Shown here in pieces: positions 5,323-6,400 of a stretch of DNA of 6,400 bases (the first letter of the stretch is position 1; every line of letters starts with the position of its first letter). The notes under the pieces were generated by a model, which had not been told where the DNA came from, ran no database searches, and saw only the letters and a list, made by a program, of their open reading frames with translations. This DNA comes from Candidatus Iainarchaeum sp. (lineage in GTDB: Archaea > Iainarchaeota > Iainarchaeia > Iainarchaeales > UBA10191): positions 4,018 through 10,417 of the forward strand of contig DUFJ01000070.1 of NCBI GenBank assembly GCA_013331925.1. Direction: 5' to 3'. Made by a program: the position numbers and the translations under genes.

Positions 5323-5715
5323 ATGACTAGAGCAGACCCAATATCAGACGCGCTAATAAACCTGAAAAACCATGAAAAGGCGGCGAAGAAAGAATGCCTC
5401 TTGAGGCCAGCAAGCAAGCTCTTGAACGCAATACTCAAGGTAATGCAAGAGCAAGGCTATATTGAAGGCTTTGAGAAAGTGGAGGACGGAAGGGAAGGCG
5501 TTCTCAAGGTAAAGCTTGTTGGAAGGATTAACGAATGCAAGGCAGTAAAGCCAAGATATGCAGTGAAAAGAGACGGCTTTGAAAAATTCGAAAAGCGTTA
5601 TCTTCCTTCAAGGGATGTTGGAATACTAATAGTAACAACTCCCCAAGGGGTTTTCACGCATAGTGAAGCGAAAAAACAGAATTCCGGAGGAAGGCTGCTG
5701 GCCTTTGTTTACTAA
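5323..5715 (+). CDS. rpsH: Small ribosomal subunit protein uS8
   Basis: uS8 is a primary binder of 16S rRNA helix 21 in the central domain and helps fold the platform. In bacteria it is also an spc-operon repressor; whether it regulates this operon is unknown. The 130-residue product is the standard archaeal length. It shows DPISDALINLKNHEKA (5-20), a PASKLLNAILKVMQEQGYI (29-47) helix and turn, then GYIEGFEKVEDG, VGRINECKAVKPRYAV (66-81), KRYLPSRDVGILIVTTPQG (91-109) and the C-terminal SGGRLLAFVY (121-130). The ATG at 5323 follows AGGTGA. The stop is TAA, and the 16-base gap to uL6 is the longest in the window. Confidence 0.97.
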   Translation: MTRADPISDALINLKNHEKAAKKECLLRPASKLLNAILKVMQEQGYIEGFEKVEDGREGVLKVKLVGRINECKAVKPRYAVKRDGFEKFEKRYLPSRDVGILIVTTPQGVFTHSEAKKQNSGGRLLAFVY

Positions 5716-5722
5716 ACTAAAC

Positions 5723-5727
5723 GGTGA
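5723..5727 (+). promoter_or_regulatory. GGTGA ribosome binding site for uL6
   Basis: GGTGA ends four bases before the ATG at 5732. It is the main reason to prefer that start over the upstream in-frame ATG at 5663, which lies inside uS8. Confidence 0.65.
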
Positions 5728-5731
5728 AAAA

Positions 5732-6250
5732 ATGGAAGCAATTATTGAACTCCCAAAGGAAATGCAGGCAAGCATGCAAGGCAACAGGCTGGTGCTCAAA
5801 TCCCCGAAAGGAGAGTCAAGCAAGGAATTCAAAGCCTTGGGAATCAGCATAAAGGCAGAAGGGAACAAGGTAAGAATTAGCGCTGCAAAAGACTCCAAGA
5901 AGGAAAAAAAACTCGTGAACAGCATTCAGGCCCATGTTAAAAACCTTGCAAAAGGCCTGGAAAAAGAATACGCTTACAGGCTTTCAATAGTGTACGCGCA
6001 CTTTCCGATAAACGTGACAAAAAAAGAAAACAAAATTGAGATAGTGAATTTTCTAGGCAGCAAAAAGCCAAAGCAGGCGCTTATTGTAGGAAAAACAAGC
6101 GTTGAAATCAAAGGAAAAGAGATAATCGTGAAAGGAGCAGACAAAGAGCATGTAGGACAGACAGCTGCAAACATTGAACAGCTCACGCGCCTTAAAGGCA
6201 AGGACAGGCGCATCTTCCAGGACGGAATATTCATTACAGCAAAAGAGTGA
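5732..6250 (+). CDS. rplF: Large ribosomal subunit protein uL6
   Basis: uL6 binds 23S rRNA near the sarcin-ricin loop and GTPase centre and is a late 50S assembly protein. From the ATG at 5732 the product is 172 residues, slightly under the usual archaeal 175-185. An in-frame ATG at 5663 would add 23 residues that overlap uS8 and do not resemble the family. Two tandem uL6-type domains are visible: residues 1-80 (IELPKEM, GNRLVLKSPKG, then AHVKNLAKGLEKEYAYRL at 67-84) and 85-172 (HFPINV, NFLGSKKP at 107-114, EIKGKEIIVKGADKEHVGQT at 125-144 and AANIEQLTRLKGKDRRIF at 145-162, then QDGIF). The AAGDRR-like core is the canonical KGKDRR. The TGA stop lies four bases before the next ATG. Confidence 0.96.
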   Translation: MEAIIELPKEMQASMQGNRLVLKSPKGESSKEFKALGISIKAEGNKVRISAAKDSKKEKKLVNSIQAHVKNLAKGLEKEYAYRLSIVYAHFPINVTKKENKIEIVNFLGSKKPKQALIVGKTSVEIKGKEIIVKGADKEHVGQTAANIEQLTRLKGKDRRIFQDGIFITAKE

Positions 6251-6254
6251 AAGA

Positions 6255-6400
6255 ATGAGCGAAGAAAAAGCAAAAGCCGGAAAAAAGGCAGTGCAGGAAA
6301 AGCCAAAGGCTGCAAAAGCAGCTGAAGAGCAGGCGAAAAAAGCCGAAGCAGTGGAAAAACCAGCAGCCGAAGCAAAAACGGAAGAAGCGAGCGGAAAAAA
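6255..6400 (+). CDS. rpl32e: Probable eL32 start, with Ala/Lys/Glu-rich N-terminal extension (truncated by window end)
   Basis: An open frame starts at ATG 6255, four bases after uL6, and runs off the window after 48 codons. The visible protein begins MSEEKAKAGKKAVQEK and continues as a low-complexity mix of Ala, Lys and Glu with a few Pro and Val. No folded domain is visible. In archaeal operons eL32 normally follows uL6, and eL32 in some archaea (halophiles, for example) carries a long low-complexity N-terminal extension, so eL32 is the best guess. The basis is position only; eL19, uL18 or an unrelated insert cannot be excluded. AGTGA at 6246-6250, containing the uL6 stop, is the likely binding site. 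The composition resembles the uS3 and uS17 tails but is richer in Ala. Confidence 0.6.
   Translation, partial: MSEEKAKAGKKAVQEKPKAAKAAEEQAKKAEAVEKPAAEAKTEEASGK

Noticed and set aside
5663..5731. Longer uL6 starting at ATG 5663
   Set aside because: The added residues lie within uS8 in another frame and are not uL6-like; GGTGA directly precedes ATG 5732.
5716..5731. Possible promoter or terminator in the longest gap (uS8 to uL6)
   Set aside because: Sixteen bases hold only the GGTGA site and A-rich spacer, with no TATA-like box, T-run or hairpin.

Overview
The window is an uninterrupted stretch of the archaeal S10/spc-type ribosomal protein operon, all on the + strand. The order is uS19 (3' end), uL22, uS3, uL29, aIF1, RNase P subunit Rnp1, uS17, uL14, uL24, eS4, uL5, uS14, uS8, uL6, and then the start of a gene that is probably eL32. 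Several points mark it as archaeal. The genes aIF1 and rnp1 sit between uL29 and uS17. eS4 sits between uL24 and uL5. There is no uL16 between uS3 and uL29, where bacteria carry it. Every protein is the archaeal/eukaryotic form. I cannot fix the lineage from this window. The compact genes, lysine/glutamate-rich proteins and A-rich, T-poor coding strand would suit a DPANN-type or other small-genome archaeon, but that is a weak inference.

Packing is extreme. Gaps are 4 to 16 bases, and five junctions overlap: ATGA 4-base overlaps at uS3/uL29, uS17/uL14 and uL5/uS14; a 1-base TAATG overlap at uL29/aIF1; and a 14-base overlap at aIF1/rnp1. I see no internal promoter, terminator, tRNA, mobile element or CRISPR. 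No stretch of 300 bases lacks a gene, so the whole window reads as part of one polycistronic transcript whose promoter and end lie outside.

Functionally, positions 2-1922 encode 30S and 50S proteins around the subunit head, mRNA entry and peptide exit (uS19, uL22, uS3, uL29). Positions 1922-2519 encode two non-ribosomal RNA-machinery proteins: an initiation factor for start-codon selection and a protein subunit of the tRNA-processing RNase P. Positions 2524-6250 encode a run of primary rRNA-binding proteins of both subunits. From 6255 the next gene begins with a low-complexity leader.

Most of the window is conventional. The distinctive part is a set of long, highly charged Lys/Glu/Ala tails on otherwise normal proteins: about 127 residues at the C-terminus of uS3, about 114 at the C-terminus of uS17, and an A/K/E-rich N-terminus on the last gene. 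The uS3 and uS17 tails share near-identical 21-24 base blocks in the same reading frame. A second, milder pattern is the repeated use of a TGA exactly four bases before the start codon, which in three junctions is also the stop codon of the upstream gene. I found no evidence for a previously undescribed system beyond these.
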